From the NCBI GenBank assembly GCA_964344765.1, contig CAYFOM010000010.1, positions 1-64,000 on the forward strand: DNA of 64,000 nt, written 5' to 3'. A program made the position numbers and the translations under genes. The stretch comes from JACNIZ01 sp964344765. GTDB lineage: Bacteria; Planctomycetota; UBA1135. The notes under the pieces were generated by a model. The model did not search any database. It saw only the letters and a program-made list of their open reading frames with translations, and had not been told where the DNA came from. Each line of letters begins with the position of its first letter. Positions within the stretch are counted from its first letter, which is position 1. Shown piece by piece: positions 50,423 through 58,755 of the stretch.

Positions 50423-50488
50423 AAAAAACCCCGACTAGTTTTTAGGCCAGCCGGGGCGGAGGGGGAATCTGAAGGCTAAAACCTTCAG
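50423..50488 (-). terminator. Terminator region of the M14 peptidase gene (two hairpins)
   Basis: Read on the minus strand after the stop at 50505, a 7-bp hairpin (50482-50488 with 50469-50475) comes first. A GC-rich stem (CCCCG arms 50452-50456 with 50429-50433, with additional inner pairs) follows and ends in six T (50428-50423). The second is a good rho-independent terminator. Confidence 0.7.
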
Positions 50489-50504
50489 TGGGGGGATGAC
50501 GATC

Positions 50505-52931
50505 CTACAAGATTTCCAGGCTTAGGAGGTTAGAAAATGCGGCATCTGCGTTGCCGTAGTCGTAAACCGCCTGCAGATAGACCGTGCGGCCTACCAAATT
50601 AGGATCGTTCGGAATGCTTAGCATTGCCGAATCCATGCCCTCGGAGCCGATGTTGCCCGAATCCAGCATGCTGTAGCCGTTGAGGTAGAACAGGCCTTCA
50701 ATTCCCGGAACGGTTTGGCCGTTGCTCTTCTTCAGCGAGTAAACCAGGTTCCAGCTCTTGTTCGGCGGGCCGTCGAAGTGGAAGCGGATGTCGGTGCCGA
50801 TCACCGCCTCTCCCCAAGCACCCAGCGTCGGCAGCGAGCTGATGGTGTGCAGCTTCAGATCATCCAGCAGACCTTCGGTCAGGTCGTTGTTTGGATCATC
50901 GGCAACTGTGAAGCGCAGGCGCATGGTGTCGGTCAGCGGCACGAAGTCTTCCAAGCGGAAGCTCACCTCGTTCCATGCGTTGGCGTTCGGCGCGGCCTCC
51001 AGCTCGATCCAAGAAGCGCCATCGTTGTTCGACACCTCGGCGACAAATTCATCATCCAAATTGTTACCGGGCAAATTCGCGAACCAACGTGCGTACTCCA
51101 AGGTCACCGTTTCAAATCCACTGGTGTGGAACAACGGCGAAGTCAAAATCGCAGTGCCGTCGACGTCGTTGGTACCGGCCGAGCTACCAGCTGCGGCACC
51201 GGTGACCCAGCACAAAGTTCCGCTGCCGTTCGGGTTGTCATTGCCGGGCTGGCAAGTCGAACCACCGGATGTCGTTTGCTGCGGGTTGGCGCGCTCCCAA
51301 GACCAGTTGGTGTTGTTATTCACCGACCAACCCAAACCACCGGTTTCCATGTCGTCGTGGAACAAGGTGCGCGGGCGACCCAGCAAGATTTCGACGTCGG
51401 ACTGATCGACGTAACCGTCGTAGTCGAACTGCATGCTCAACGAGTAATAACCCGACGGCGCGGCCGCGTCGAAGGTCACGGTGAACGGCGACAGCGTGCT
51501 TTCACCCAACATGCCGATGTTCATGTTCGAGCTTCCACCGGTGACTTGAATCAACGGATCACTGGAACTCAACAACGCGGTACCGATCAAAGTCTGCGAA
51601 CCGGAGTTATGAATCACCGGCTGCAGCTGCCAAGTTTCGCCGGCTTCGGGGAAGGCGTCGCCGTTGCCGGAAACTTCACTCCAAGTGAGATCGAAAACTT
51701 CCGCCCATGCGCCGGTCCACTGCGCGACCATGCGATAAGTCGGCAGCGCGTCGGCGGTCAGCGCCGGAATGCGCGACGGGTTCGGCCAGAAGCCATCGCT
51801 GCCATTGCCAATTTCAGGCGTAAACGCGAAGGTACCGTGCGCGCCGTAATGGTAGTCATCGGCTACGCCGTTGGCGGTGTAGAGCACCTCCCACGAAGTG
51901 CCGTAAACCCAACCGTTGTGCGCAGTCTGCCGCACCGAGAATTCGCGGTACTCATCGTTGTGCACGGTGAACAGCGTGTGGTAACCCCACGGGTAAATCC
52001 ACAAATCGCTATAGGTGTGCGCCGACACCGACATTCCCGGAGGCTGGTCGGCAAGCAGGTCGCGAAGGGCTTGTGTTTCCGGCTCGGAGAACGGCGCCGA
52101 ACCACGGTAGGTTTCACTACCGGTGTTGCCGCTGGAACCGCCCCACTGCGGACCCCACTCCCAGTCGTAGTTGCGGTTTAGGTCCACGCCGTAATTGCTG
52201 CGGCGATTCTTACGCCACATGCCGCCACCGTTAGGGTTGGTCTGGCGGTTGTACTCATAACCGTCCGGGTTGACGCACGGGATCAGCAGCACGTTGCGCG
52301 TTTCGACGATTCGCGTTGCCGCATCATCGACGCCGTAGTTGGCGCAAAGCCAGTTAGCGAACTGCAACAGCGATTCACCCGACATGGGCTCGCGCGCGTG
52401 GTGCAAGGCGTCGTACCAAGCGACCGGCTTGGCCGGGTCGTGCACAGACGGCGTGGTTGAAATGCGCAGCGCCCAAATGTCGCGTCCCTGGATCGAGGTA
52501 CCGATCGAGAACTTTTGCGACGCAATGCCCGGCCAACTCGCTGAAATGTTGTCCAGCTCCTGCTCAATCTCAGCCAGCGTGCGGAAGCCGCCCATCGATC
52601 CCACCGAGTTGCGCCCCTTATCGGCGGCGGCGCGCATTTCGTAGAACATCGCGATGTCTTCGATCTGCACCTCGAAGTCAAAACCACCCTTCAGCAGCTT
52701 GGTTTGCTCGGCGTCGGTGGCGTAACAACGAGCGTGGCCCGTCATCTGCACCGGGTGGTGATCGTCGACGTCGTTGACCAGTTGGAGCAACGCGTCGTAC
52801 TCGGCCTGGCTGTGGATCACAACCTCAATCTGGTCCAAGACCGGCGGCTTGTTAACAGCCCCGTCCGACGCAATTTGAGGGGAAAACGACAGCGCGACGG
52901 CTGCCACAGAGTGGAGGAGTGTGGGAATCAT
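50505..52931 (-). CDS. Secreted M14 zinc carboxypeptidase with C-terminal module
   Basis: An 808-residue exported metallopeptidase. The signal peptide is at 1-20. A propeptide-like region carries EYDALLQLVNDVDDHHPVQMTGHARC. The M14 catalytic domain spans ~115-415, with zinc ligands His178 and Glu181 (HHAREPM), His305 (SAHTYS) and catalytic Glu373 (FTPEIG); VNPDGYEYNR and GVDLNRNYDWEWG are also conserved. A CARDB/Ig-like domain and a jelly-roll domain (FHDDMETGGLGWSVNNNTNWSWE ... DDEFVAEVSNNDGASWIELE) follow. The beta-rich C-terminal module ends the protein (VIGTDIRFHFDGPPNKSW ... SNLLSLEIL). It removes C-terminal residues from peptides outside the cell. Confidence 0.95.
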   Translation of the reverse strand: MIPTLLHSVAAVALSFSPQIASDGAVNKPPVLDQIEVVIHSQAEYDALLQLVNDVDDHHPVQMTGHARCYATDAEQTKLLKGGFDFEVQIEDIAMFYEMRAAADKGRNSVGSMGGFRTLAEIEQELDNISASWPGIASQKFSIGTSIQGRDIWALRISTTPSVHDPAKPVAWYDALHHAREPMSGESLLQFANWLCANYGVDDAATRIVETRNVLLIPCVNPDGYEYNRQTNPNGGGMWRKNRRSNYGVDLNRNYDWEWGPQWGGSSGNTGSETYRGSAPFSEPETQALRDLLADQPPGMSVSAHTYSDLWIYPWGYHTLFTVHNDEYREFSVRQTAHNGWVYGTSWEVLYTANGVADDYHYGAHGTFAFTPEIGNGSDGFWPNPSRIPALTADALPTYRMVAQWTGAWAEVFDLTWSEVSGNGDAFPEAGETWQLQPVIHNSGSQTLIGTALLSSSDPLIQVTGGSSNMNIGMLGESTLSPFTVTFDAAAPSGYYSLSMQFDYDGYVDQSDVEILLGRPRTLFHDDMETGGLGWSVNNNTNWSWERANPQQTTSGGSTCQPGNDNPNGSGTLCWVTGAAAGSSAGTNDVDGTAILTSPLFHTSGFETVTLEYARWFANLPGNNLDDEFVAEVSNNDGASWIELEAAPNANAWNEVSFRLEDFVPLTDTMRLRFTVADDPNNDLTEGLLDDLKLHTISSLPTLGAWGEAVIGTDIRFHFDGPPNKSWNLVYSLKKSNGQTVPGIEGLFYLNGYSMLDSGNIGSEGMDSAMLSIPNDPNLVGRTVYLQAVYDYGNADAAFSNLLSLEIL

Positions 52932-53072
52932 GCTTTGAGCTCGGTATTGGGACGAAATACCGAACCTCTATGTTCCCAAACAGGGCTGTGGCGTCAAGTC
53001 GCCTTTTGTATCCTCTCCGGCCGTGGCCGGGCCGCTTAACGCAGCAGCCCTAGGGCATAACGGCCCGCTTGA

Positions 53073-53366
53073 TCAACCTTCGTCCTTCGCCGGCGTCGGA
53101 TCGCGGAAGAACGGGTGCGCGGCCTGACCTTCAGGGAAAGAACCCTCGGCCGGCGGCACGTAGGTGGCGTCGTAAATCTTGTTCACGCGGCGCTCCCAAG
53201 TCGGCTTTTGCTCGGGCGTGTTCGGCACCTGAATCACCTCGTAACCCGGCGCGACGGCCAGCGGCAGATCCGGCGTTGGGTTCTCCAAAGTGCACGAGGC
53301 ACTGGCGGCCAACAACACTGCGGCGCAGGGCAAAACACGAAGGGCAAAACGGTGATGGGCGGTCAT
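53073..53366 (-). CDS. Small lipoprotein
   Basis: A 97-residue protein from ATG 53366. A lipoprotein signal (RFALRVLPCAAVLLAASASC) is followed by a short mature part (PTPDLPLAVAPGYEVIQVPNTPEQKPTWERRVNKIYDATYVPPAEGSFPEGQ), Pro-rich and acidic, ending KDEG. No family recognised. Longer readings upstream overlap the HAD gene antisense and are rejected. It is divergent from the HAD gene with 63 bp between starts. Confidence 0.6.
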   Translation of the reverse strand: MTAHHRFALRVLPCAAVLLAASASCTLENPTPDLPLAVAPGYEVIQVPNTPEQKPTWERRVNKIYDATYVPPAEGSFPEGQAAHPFFRDPTPAKDEG

Positions 53367-53429
53367 GTTGATCAAGGGAGAAATCCGCGAGGCGTACATT
53401 GTAGAATCCTCATGCGCATTTGCGGACCA

Positions 53430-54158
53430 ATGGCGCGCCCCCCCATCAAAGCACTTTTCCTCGACGCTGGCAACACGCTTTTTACCGAGCGCGTTCCCCG
53501 CGTGCTGATGTACTCCTGCATCGCCCATGAATTCGGTGGTCGTGACCAACCCGAAGAGATGGGCGAGTCGATGTCGATGGCGTTCCGTGAGTTGCCGCAG
53601 TCCATTGACGGCCACTTTCGCTTCACCCTCGAGTGGTTTCGCTCCTTCAACACCCGTGTGTTGACCGAACTCGGCGTGCCGGCGACGCAAATCGATCAAG
53701 CCCACGACCGCTTGGTGGACGTGTTTGAAGATCCGGCCACCTACAAGGTGTTCGACGAGGTGCCGGAGTTTCTGCGCCGCCTCGCCGAAATGGACTTGCA
53801 GGTCGGCATTTTGTCGAACTGGTCCGAGCGCCTGCCACTGCTGTGCGACAAGCTTGGTTTAAGCGAATTCGTACAGTTCGTCATTACCAGCGCAGATATC
53901 CGCTCGGAAAAGCCGGATCGCAGCGCCTTTGAACGCGCACTGTTCCGCGCTGGCGTGCCGGCGGTAGAAGCGCTGCACATCGGCGACCACCCGTCGCGCG
54001 ACGTGCAAGGCGCCCTCAACGCCGGCCTGCGCGTCGCCATGATCGCCCGCGGCAACGAATCGCCGCCGGTGGATGGCGTCGTCGTGTTGAAGAGTCTCGA
54101 CGAAGTCCTGCCGTTGCTGACTGCCGGCAGCGGCCACGCGAATCATTCGAACTCGTAA
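53430..54158 (+). CDS. HAD-superfamily hydrolase (HAD-IA)
   Basis: A 242-residue haloacid-dehalogenase-like phosphatase. Motif I is ALFLDAGNTLF, with Asn in place of the second aspartate usually found (DxD). Motif II is VGILSNWSERL (Ser/Asn type). The lysine/aspartate motifs are SADIRSEKPDRSAFERAL and HIGDHPSRDVQGALNAGL. The motif I second residue being G-N suggests the HDHD3/PGP-like subgroup; phosphatase activity is likely but not certain. ATG 53430 is preferred to 53412. The next gene begins directly after its stop (TAAATG). Confidence 0.85.
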   Translation: MARPPIKALFLDAGNTLFTERVPRVLMYSCIAHEFGGRDQPEEMGESMSMAFRELPQSIDGHFRFTLEWFRSFNTRVLTELGVPATQIDQAHDRLVDVFEDPATYKVFDEVPEFLRRLAEMDLQVGILSNWSERLPLLCDKLGLSEFVQFVITSADIRSEKPDRSAFERALFRAGVPAVEALHIGDHPSRDVQGALNAGLRVAMIARGNESPPVDGVVVLKSLDEVLPLLTAGSGHANHSNS

Positions 54159-55076
54159 ATGGATTGCCTCGCCGCCCTTTGCCAGATGCGCCCCGTGCTC
54201 GGCGACGCGCAAAAGAACCTGGCTGCCCACCATCAATGGTTGGACCGCGCCATTGCCGACGGCGCCGACCTGGTGGTTTTCCCCGAGCTGTCGCTTCATG
54301 GTTATTTCCTGCGCGATCTGACTCAGGAGGTGGCGCTGCCCACCGATCATGCGCTGATTCAGGAACTGGTCGCGCGGTCGAAGGATTGCAGCATCGTGTT
54401 CGGCTTCGCGGAAGAAAGCAGCGACCACTGCTTCTTCAATTCGGCGGTGTTCGCCGAGGATGGCGAAATCTTGCAGGTGCACCGCAAAGTTCATCTGCCG
54501 GATTACGGCATCTTTGAAGAGGGTCGCTACTTTGCATCCGGCAGCGACATCCGCACCGTGCAATCCAAGCTCGGCAAGTTCGGCCTGCTGATTTGCGAAG
54601 ACGCCTGGCACATGTCCGGCGGCTGGTTGCACTTCCTGCAAGGCGCCGACGCGATGATCCTGCCGTCGGCGTCGCCGGCGCGCGGCATCGATACCGCCGA
54701 ACCGGAGCTGACCTCCGAAAACGCGTGGCGCACGCTGACCGCCGCGCACTCGCTGTTCTTCCAATCGTGGGTGCTGCACTGCAACCGCGTTGGTTATGAA
54801 GACGGCACCATGTTCTGGGGTGGTTCCGCCGTGCATTCACCGTTCGGCGACCTCGCCGCGTCGGCGCATGAGCAAGACGAAGAGCTGTTGCTTTGTCGTC
54901 TCGACTCCAAGCGCACTCGCCGCGCGCGCCTGATGTCGCCGCTGCGCCGCGATGCGCAACCCGATTTGATTCGCCGCCACTTGGCGCAGCTACTCAACGA
55001 TCCGGATGCGTTAAGCGTGGATCGCGAGCCTCAAAACGCCGTTCGTGATTCCTTAAACGGCGACCACGATTCCTAA
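54159..55076 (+). CDS. Carbon-nitrogen hydrolase (nitrilase family), probable glutaminase partner of NAD synthetase
   Basis: A 305-residue amidase with the complete nitrilase triad: Glu43 (FPELSLHGYF), Lys110 (HRKVHLPDYGIFEE) and Cys146 (LLICEDAWHM). The HLPDYGIFEEGRYF stretch is typical of the glutaminase domain of glutamine-dependent NAD synthetases. It sits next to nadE on the same strand (24 bp apart), whereas many bacteria fuse the two into one protein. It likely releases ammonia from glutamine for the synthetase. The starting ATG directly follows the HAD stop. Confidence 0.9.
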   Translation: MDCLAALCQMRPVLGDAQKNLAAHHQWLDRAIADGADLVVFPELSLHGYFLRDLTQEVALPTDHALIQELVARSKDCSIVFGFAEESSDHCFFNSAVFAEDGEILQVHRKVHLPDYGIFEEGRYFASGSDIRTVQSKLGKFGLLICEDAWHMSGGWLHFLQGADAMILPSASPARGIDTAEPELTSENAWRTLTAAHSLFFQSWVLHCNRVGYEDGTMFWGGSAVHSPFGDLAASAHEQDEELLLCRLDSKRTRRARLMSPLRRDAQPDLIRRHLAQLLNDPDALSVDREPQNAVRDSLNGDHDS

Positions 55077-55100
55077 ATCACTGCCGAAACCGCCAGCGCA

Positions 55101-55952
55101 ATGACCTTGCCTCCGCCGCCCGCCTGCAACGTAGACTTGGCGACCACGGTGCTGACCGGTTTTCTGCGCGAAGAAACGCATAAGGTCGGTTTCCAACGCG
55201 CGGTACTTGGGCTTAGCGGCGGCATCGATTCGGCGCTGGTCGTCGAACTCGCCGCGCGCGCACTCGGGCCCGAAAACGTGTTGGCGGTGGCGATGCCCTA
55301 CCGCACCAGCAATCCGATCAGCCTGGAGCTGGCGCAAGAATCGGCCGAACACGCCGGCGTCAATTTCGAAGTGGTCGACATCAGCGCGATGGCCGACGCC
55401 CACATGGCCACCTCGCCCGGCCTCGATGCCGACGACTCCGGCGCCGCACGATTGCGTAAAGGCAACATCATGGCGCGCTGTCGCATGATTGTTCTGTACG
55501 ACCGCTCGGCGCGTGATCATGCGCTGGTCTACGGCACGTCGAACAAAACCGAGTTGATGTTGGGCTACGGCACCATCTTCGGTGACATGGCGTCGGCGTT
55601 GAACCCGATTGGCGATCTTTATAAGTCGCAGATTGTTGCGCTATCGCGCCACCTCGGCGTGCCCAAGGGCATCATCGACCGACCGCCCAGCGCCGACTTG
55701 TGGGCCGGCCAAACCGATGAGCAAGAACTGGGCTACAGCTACGACGAGGTCGACGCCTTCTTGCACTACTCCATCGACCGTCGCTACACCCGCGCCGAAC
55801 TGATCGAACTGGGCTTCGGCGAATCACTGATCGACGGGTTAAATCATCGCGTGCGGATCAATCAATACAAGCGACGCCCACCAGTCATTGCCAAGCTCGC
55901 CAACCGCACCGTCAATTTGGATTACCGCTACGCCCGCGATTGGGGCAGTTGA
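55101..55952 (+). CDS. nadE: NAD(+) synthetase
   Basis: A 283-residue NAD synthetase of the PP-ATPase fold that converts nicotinate adenine dinucleotide to NAD using ATP and ammonia. The ATP loop SGGIDS is at 39-44 in AVLGLSGGIDSALVVELAA. Further family segments are NIMARCRMIVLYDRSA, YGTSNKTELMLGYGTIFGDMASALNPIGDLYKSQI and IDRPPSADLWAGQTDEQELGYSYDEVDAFL. It is the stand-alone (ammonia) form, so the upstream amidase probably feeds it. Its stop is just before the 28-bp repeat. Confidence 0.97.
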   Translation: MTLPPPPACNVDLATTVLTGFLREETHKVGFQRAVLGLSGGIDSALVVELAARALGPENVLAVAMPYRTSNPISLELAQESAEHAGVNFEVVDISAMADAHMATSPGLDADDSGAARLRKGNIMARCRMIVLYDRSARDHALVYGTSNKTELMLGYGTIFGDMASALNPIGDLYKSQIVALSRHLGVPKGIIDRPPSADLWAGQTDEQELGYSYDEVDAFLHYSIDRRYTRAELIELGFGESLIDGLNHRVRINQYKRRPPVIAKLANRTVNLDYRYARDWGS

Positions 55953-55956
55953 GCGG

Positions 55957-55984
55957 TTGGGCCAATGAAAGGGGCCAGCTAGGT
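55957..55984 (+). repeat. 28-bp exact dispersed repeat, copy 2
   Basis: Identical, in opposite orientation, to 14514-14541. It begins 4 bp after the nadE stop and ends 2 bp before the last codon of the convergent gene, so here it lies in a 3' region and not in a leader, unlike copy 1. This makes a promoter role unlikely and favours a small mobile or structural sequence. Confidence 0.8.
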
Positions 55985-55985
55985 T

Positions 55986-56390
55986 TTAGCTGTCCAAATC
56001 AACCAAATCGCGGCACAGACCTTCCAAATCCACGCCGGAGATTTCGTTCTGGTCAATCGGCTCCTTGGCGCGCAGGCGGATGTACTCGCTGAAGCTGTTG
56101 CTTTCGACAAACTGACGGTAAGCCGCCTCGTCGAAACAGTTTTCATCGGCGCGATCCATGCGCAGCAACATGCGCCGGGCTTGGCGGCAGACCTGTAGCG
56201 TCTTATCCAAGTTGTCTTGCAGACGGATTAAGCGCTGGGAGTCCTGCGGGCGGATGGTCAGGCCGTCGTCGGCTTTGTTGCGTGCGATTTCCAGCACGGC
56301 TAACAAGGCATCCAACTTGCACAGCATGTTGGCCCGGAAGTCGGGGTCTTGGAGTTGCCCTTGGGGAGAAGGGGGTGATTGATCCTGCAT
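55986..56390 (-). CDS. Hypothetical helical protein
   Basis: A 134-residue soluble protein with an N-terminal polar tail (MQDQSPPSPQGQLQDPDF). Long amphipathic helices follow (RANMLCKLDALLAVLEIARNKA; LQDNLDKTLQVCRQARRMLLRMDRA), with heptad-like spacing that suggests a coiled coil. No family recognised. It is convergent with nadE and separated from the RseB-like gene by a 150-bp stretch without features. Confidence 0.6.
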   Translation of the reverse strand: MQDQSPPSPQGQLQDPDFRANMLCKLDALLAVLEIARNKADDGLTIRPQDSQRLIRLQDNLDKTLQVCRQARRMLLRMDRADENCFDEAAYRQFVESNSFSEYIRLRAKEPIDQNEISGVDLEGLCRDLVDLDS

Positions 56391-56540
56391 GATTGGGAGC
56401 TCGGGGGTTGCAGGAAGATTACCCCGTAAGTTCCGCGGTGGTCAGGAACTTTGCCGCATTCCGGCGTTCATTCGCGAGCCGTATCAGCCGGCTACAAGCG
56501 ATGGGCTAGCTCGGATCTTTCGATCCCGCTTGCGGAGGCG

Positions 56541-57548
56541 TTAGCGGCGCAGCGCGTTGGCGATCATCAGCAGATCCTCGAACGGGATCGAGCCGACACA
56601 GAACACCCAGCGACCGGAAACCACGCCTTCCAGCACCGACACACCACCGACGCGGGCGTGCGAGATGCTTCCCATGCGGAAGCCCTTCGGCTGGACCGCC
56701 CATTCCGGCGGCAGCTGCTGCGCGACGAAGACGGTGCGCAAGCCATCGGTGAGCATGTTCAAGTGCAGGTTCTTGACCTCGGGGAACATGCTTTGGGTCA
56801 ACAACATCGACTGCTCGCTGGAATCAAAACCCGGGCCGCCATAAACCAAGCGGTGCGGTTTGAAGCCAAGCTGCGTGTTGGACGTCCACGGATCGTAAGG
56901 CTGGCTAGCCACCTGCGGCACGGCCCAAGTCACCGCGCTCAGGTTCGGGTTGTAATCCACAACCGAAGCTTCGAGCTTCTGCAGGACGTTGTCGTTGGGA
57001 TCGTAGAGATTCCAAGCGAGAATGACGTCGGTTGCATTGTCGATCCACAGGTCGACATCGCCGATGTCGAACTTGGAATCGAGGAAGTACTTGGTGCACA
57101 CCTGACCACCGATGACGTGGCTGCCATGGGTTTCGTACCAGGTGTAGTTATCGCCGGCCATGACCGGATCGATGATCGACAAGTTGCGGTACAGCGACAG
57201 GTAGATCTGGCGATCGTTGTGCAGCATGTCGACGTCGGGCGCCGGCGGGCTGGAGTTGCTCAAACCGTCGCTGACGGCCAGCAAGTCCAACGAAACCTGA
57301 CCGGTGCCATCGCCGTAGAAGCGCTCGAACAAGTGCTCCTCGGTGCCGTCTTTTTCGAAGGAAGTGAATTCCCAATCGATCATGATCGGCAGCGAAGTCA
57401 TTGCGCTGACCTTCGGAACTGCGCCCAGTTGGGTCATGGAACCCGGAGTTGAGCTGGTGTCGGACTGGTAAGTCACCACGTCGGGGCGACAGGAGGCCAG
57501 TGCAGACATGCCCAACAGGACGGCGATCGAGGTCAGCGAACGGCTCAC
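56541..57548 (-). CDS. RseB/MucB-like lipoprotein regulator
   Basis: A 335-residue protein with a lipoprotein signal (SLTSIAVLLGMSALASC). The mature region has the LolA-like sandwich pattern expected for the large domain of RseB/MucB (MTSLPIMIDWEFTSFEKDGTEEHLFERFYGDGTGQVSLDLLAV ... WLYDPNDN-type strands). A smaller C-terminal domain follows (VKNLHLNMLTDGLRTVFVAQQLPPEWAVQPKGFRMGSISHARVGGVSVLEGVVSGRWVFCVG). Its GTG start overlaps the stop of the anti-sigma-like gene (GTGA). By analogy it would bind and protect the anti-sigma factor and release it upon envelope stress. Assignment rests on gene order plus weak pattern. Confidence 0.55.
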   Translation of the reverse strand: MSRSLTSIAVLLGMSALASCRPDVVTYQSDTSSTPGSMTQLGAVPKVSAMTSLPIMIDWEFTSFEKDGTEEHLFERFYGDGTGQVSLDLLAVSDGLSNSSPPAPDVDMLHNDRQIYLSLYRNLSIIDPVMAGDNYTWYETHGSHVIGGQVCTKYFLDSKFDIGDVDLWIDNATDVILAWNLYDPNDNVLQKLEASVVDYNPNLSAVTWAVPQVASQPYDPWTSNTQLGFKPHRLVYGGPGFDSSEQSMLLTQSMFPEVKNLHLNMLTDGLRTVFVAQQLPPEWAVQPKGFRMGSISHARVGGVSVLEGVVSGRWVFCVGSIPFEDLLMIANALRR

Positions 57549-57982
57549 AGCGTGCCTCCCGGTTTAAGGGTGCCGCCAATGCTTCCTGCCATGGTGGCGG
57601 CGGCGGGAGTCAGTTCGTTCGGTTCAACTTCGATCAGAACGTACTGGCTGAGAACCTGTTGTTTCATCGCCGCGTATTCGGCCGCCCGAGTGTCCGGCTG
57701 CGGCTGCCCCCACGGAGAGAAGGTGAAGCCGATGCCGAGGGCGATCATCACGGCGGCGGCGGCGGCGATCCGTTTCGGGAACTTGAAGACTCGGGTGACC
57801 CAAGCCTGCCGCTGCACTTCGGGCTGAACCAAATCCCAGAGCTCGGCGGGCGCTTCGACCTTGCCGAACAATGCCATTTCCACCCGGTCGGCCAGCTCGG
57901 CCGGCGCCGACACATTGCTCAACGACCGGAAGGCTTCCTCCAGGTCGGGTGCAAGTTTGTCGTTTTCGGGGTGGTGGGTCAT
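57545..57982 (-). CDS. RseA-like anti-sigma factor
   Basis: A 145-residue protein from ATG 57982. The N-terminal ~85 residues are an acidic cytoplasmic helical domain (DLEEAFRSLSNVSAPAELADRVEMALFGKVEAP). One membrane helix follows (RIAAAAAVMIALGIGFTFSPW), then a ~50-residue outside part. It lies 17 bp after the ECF sigma gene and overlaps the RseB-like gene, the same order as rpoE-rseA-rseB. It would sequester the sigma factor at the membrane. No zinc motif is visible. Confidence 0.75.
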   Translation of the reverse strand: MTHHPENDKLAPDLEEAFRSLSNVSAPAELADRVEMALFGKVEAPAELWDLVQPEVQRQAWVTRVFKFPKRIAAAAAVMIALGIGFTFSPWGQPQPDTRAAEYAAMKQQVLSQYVLIEVEPNELTPAAATMAGSIGGTLKPGGTL

Positions 57983-57999
57983 GGTTCTAGGGAGAGAGA

Positions 58000-58599
58000 T
58001 TAAGGACGGCTCAGGTCGTCGCGACGTTCCAAATAATCGCGAAGAGCGCTGTGGGCCCTGTTGAGGCGGGATTTTACCGTGCCGAGAGAGCATTCCAGGG
58101 TCTCTGAAATCTCTTCGTAGCTCAAACCTTCGATGTAGCGCAGAGTTAGCAAACTGCTAAAGCGCGGATTTATGTTAGCAAGTGCTTGGCGCACCTGCTC
58201 GCGCGCTTCGCCCCGGACCGCCTGAGCGGTGGGATCGGAAGCGCTGTCATCGGCCTGAGAATCGGCAAAAACCTCAGGATCGTTGCCGACGCGAGTCTGA
58301 ACTCCGCCCCGTGGGGCGTCGAGACGGCGGCGGCGGACATCGATGGCTGCGTTGACGGCGATGCGGTAAACCCAGCTGGAAAAGCGACTTCTGAACTGAA
58401 AATCACGAACCCGCTTGGCGAGGGTGACTAGAGTTTCCTGAGCCGCGTCCAGGGCGTCTTCCTGATTGCCGCAAACGCGAAAGCAAACGGTGTAAACCCG
58501 GTCTTGGTAAAGAGCGAAAATTTGAGCAAAGCTTTGCTCAAAGTCCTTGCCCTCAGCGGCTTGGCAGGCTTTTACCAACTCAAGATCGGGATCGGGCAC
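58000..58599 (-). CDS. ECF-type RNA polymerase sigma factor, RpoE-like
   Basis: A 199-residue ECF sigma factor beginning with GTG 58599. Region 2 is FAQIFALYQDRVYTVCFRVCGNQEDALDAAQETLVTLAKRV with the -10-recognition segment RFSSWVYRIAVNAAIDVRRRR. Region 4 is FSSLLTLRYIEGLSYEEISETLECSLGTVKSRLNRAHSALRDYL. It is followed by the anti-sigma-like and RseB-like genes, so it probably responds to envelope stress and controls its own operon. Confidence 0.93.
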   Translation of the reverse strand: MPDPDLELVKACQAAEGKDFEQSFAQIFALYQDRVYTVCFRVCGNQEDALDAAQETLVTLAKRVRDFQFRSRFSSWVYRIAVNAAIDVRRRRLDAPRGGVQTRVGNDPEVFADSQADDSASDPTAQAVRGEAREQVRQALANINPRFSSLLTLRYIEGLSYEEISETLECSLGTVKSRLNRAHSALRDYLERRDDLSRP

Positions 58600-58755
58600 A
58601 GGAGTTCGCTATTAGGACGGCTGGGTAGGGGTTTGGGTTCCCCGGAATGTAACAAAATTAAGCAAAAACTTTGCTTTTTGACTCTTTCGGGTTGAGCCCT
58701 GGGGATTCCTTAGCAAATCTCGGCTGCCAAATGGTTTACAGCCGTCGCAACCGTC

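Noticed and set aside
53367..53705. N-terminal extension of the small lipoprotein to 210 residues
   Set aside because: The extension is antisense to the HAD gene and would bury the lipoprotein signal sequence inside the chain.
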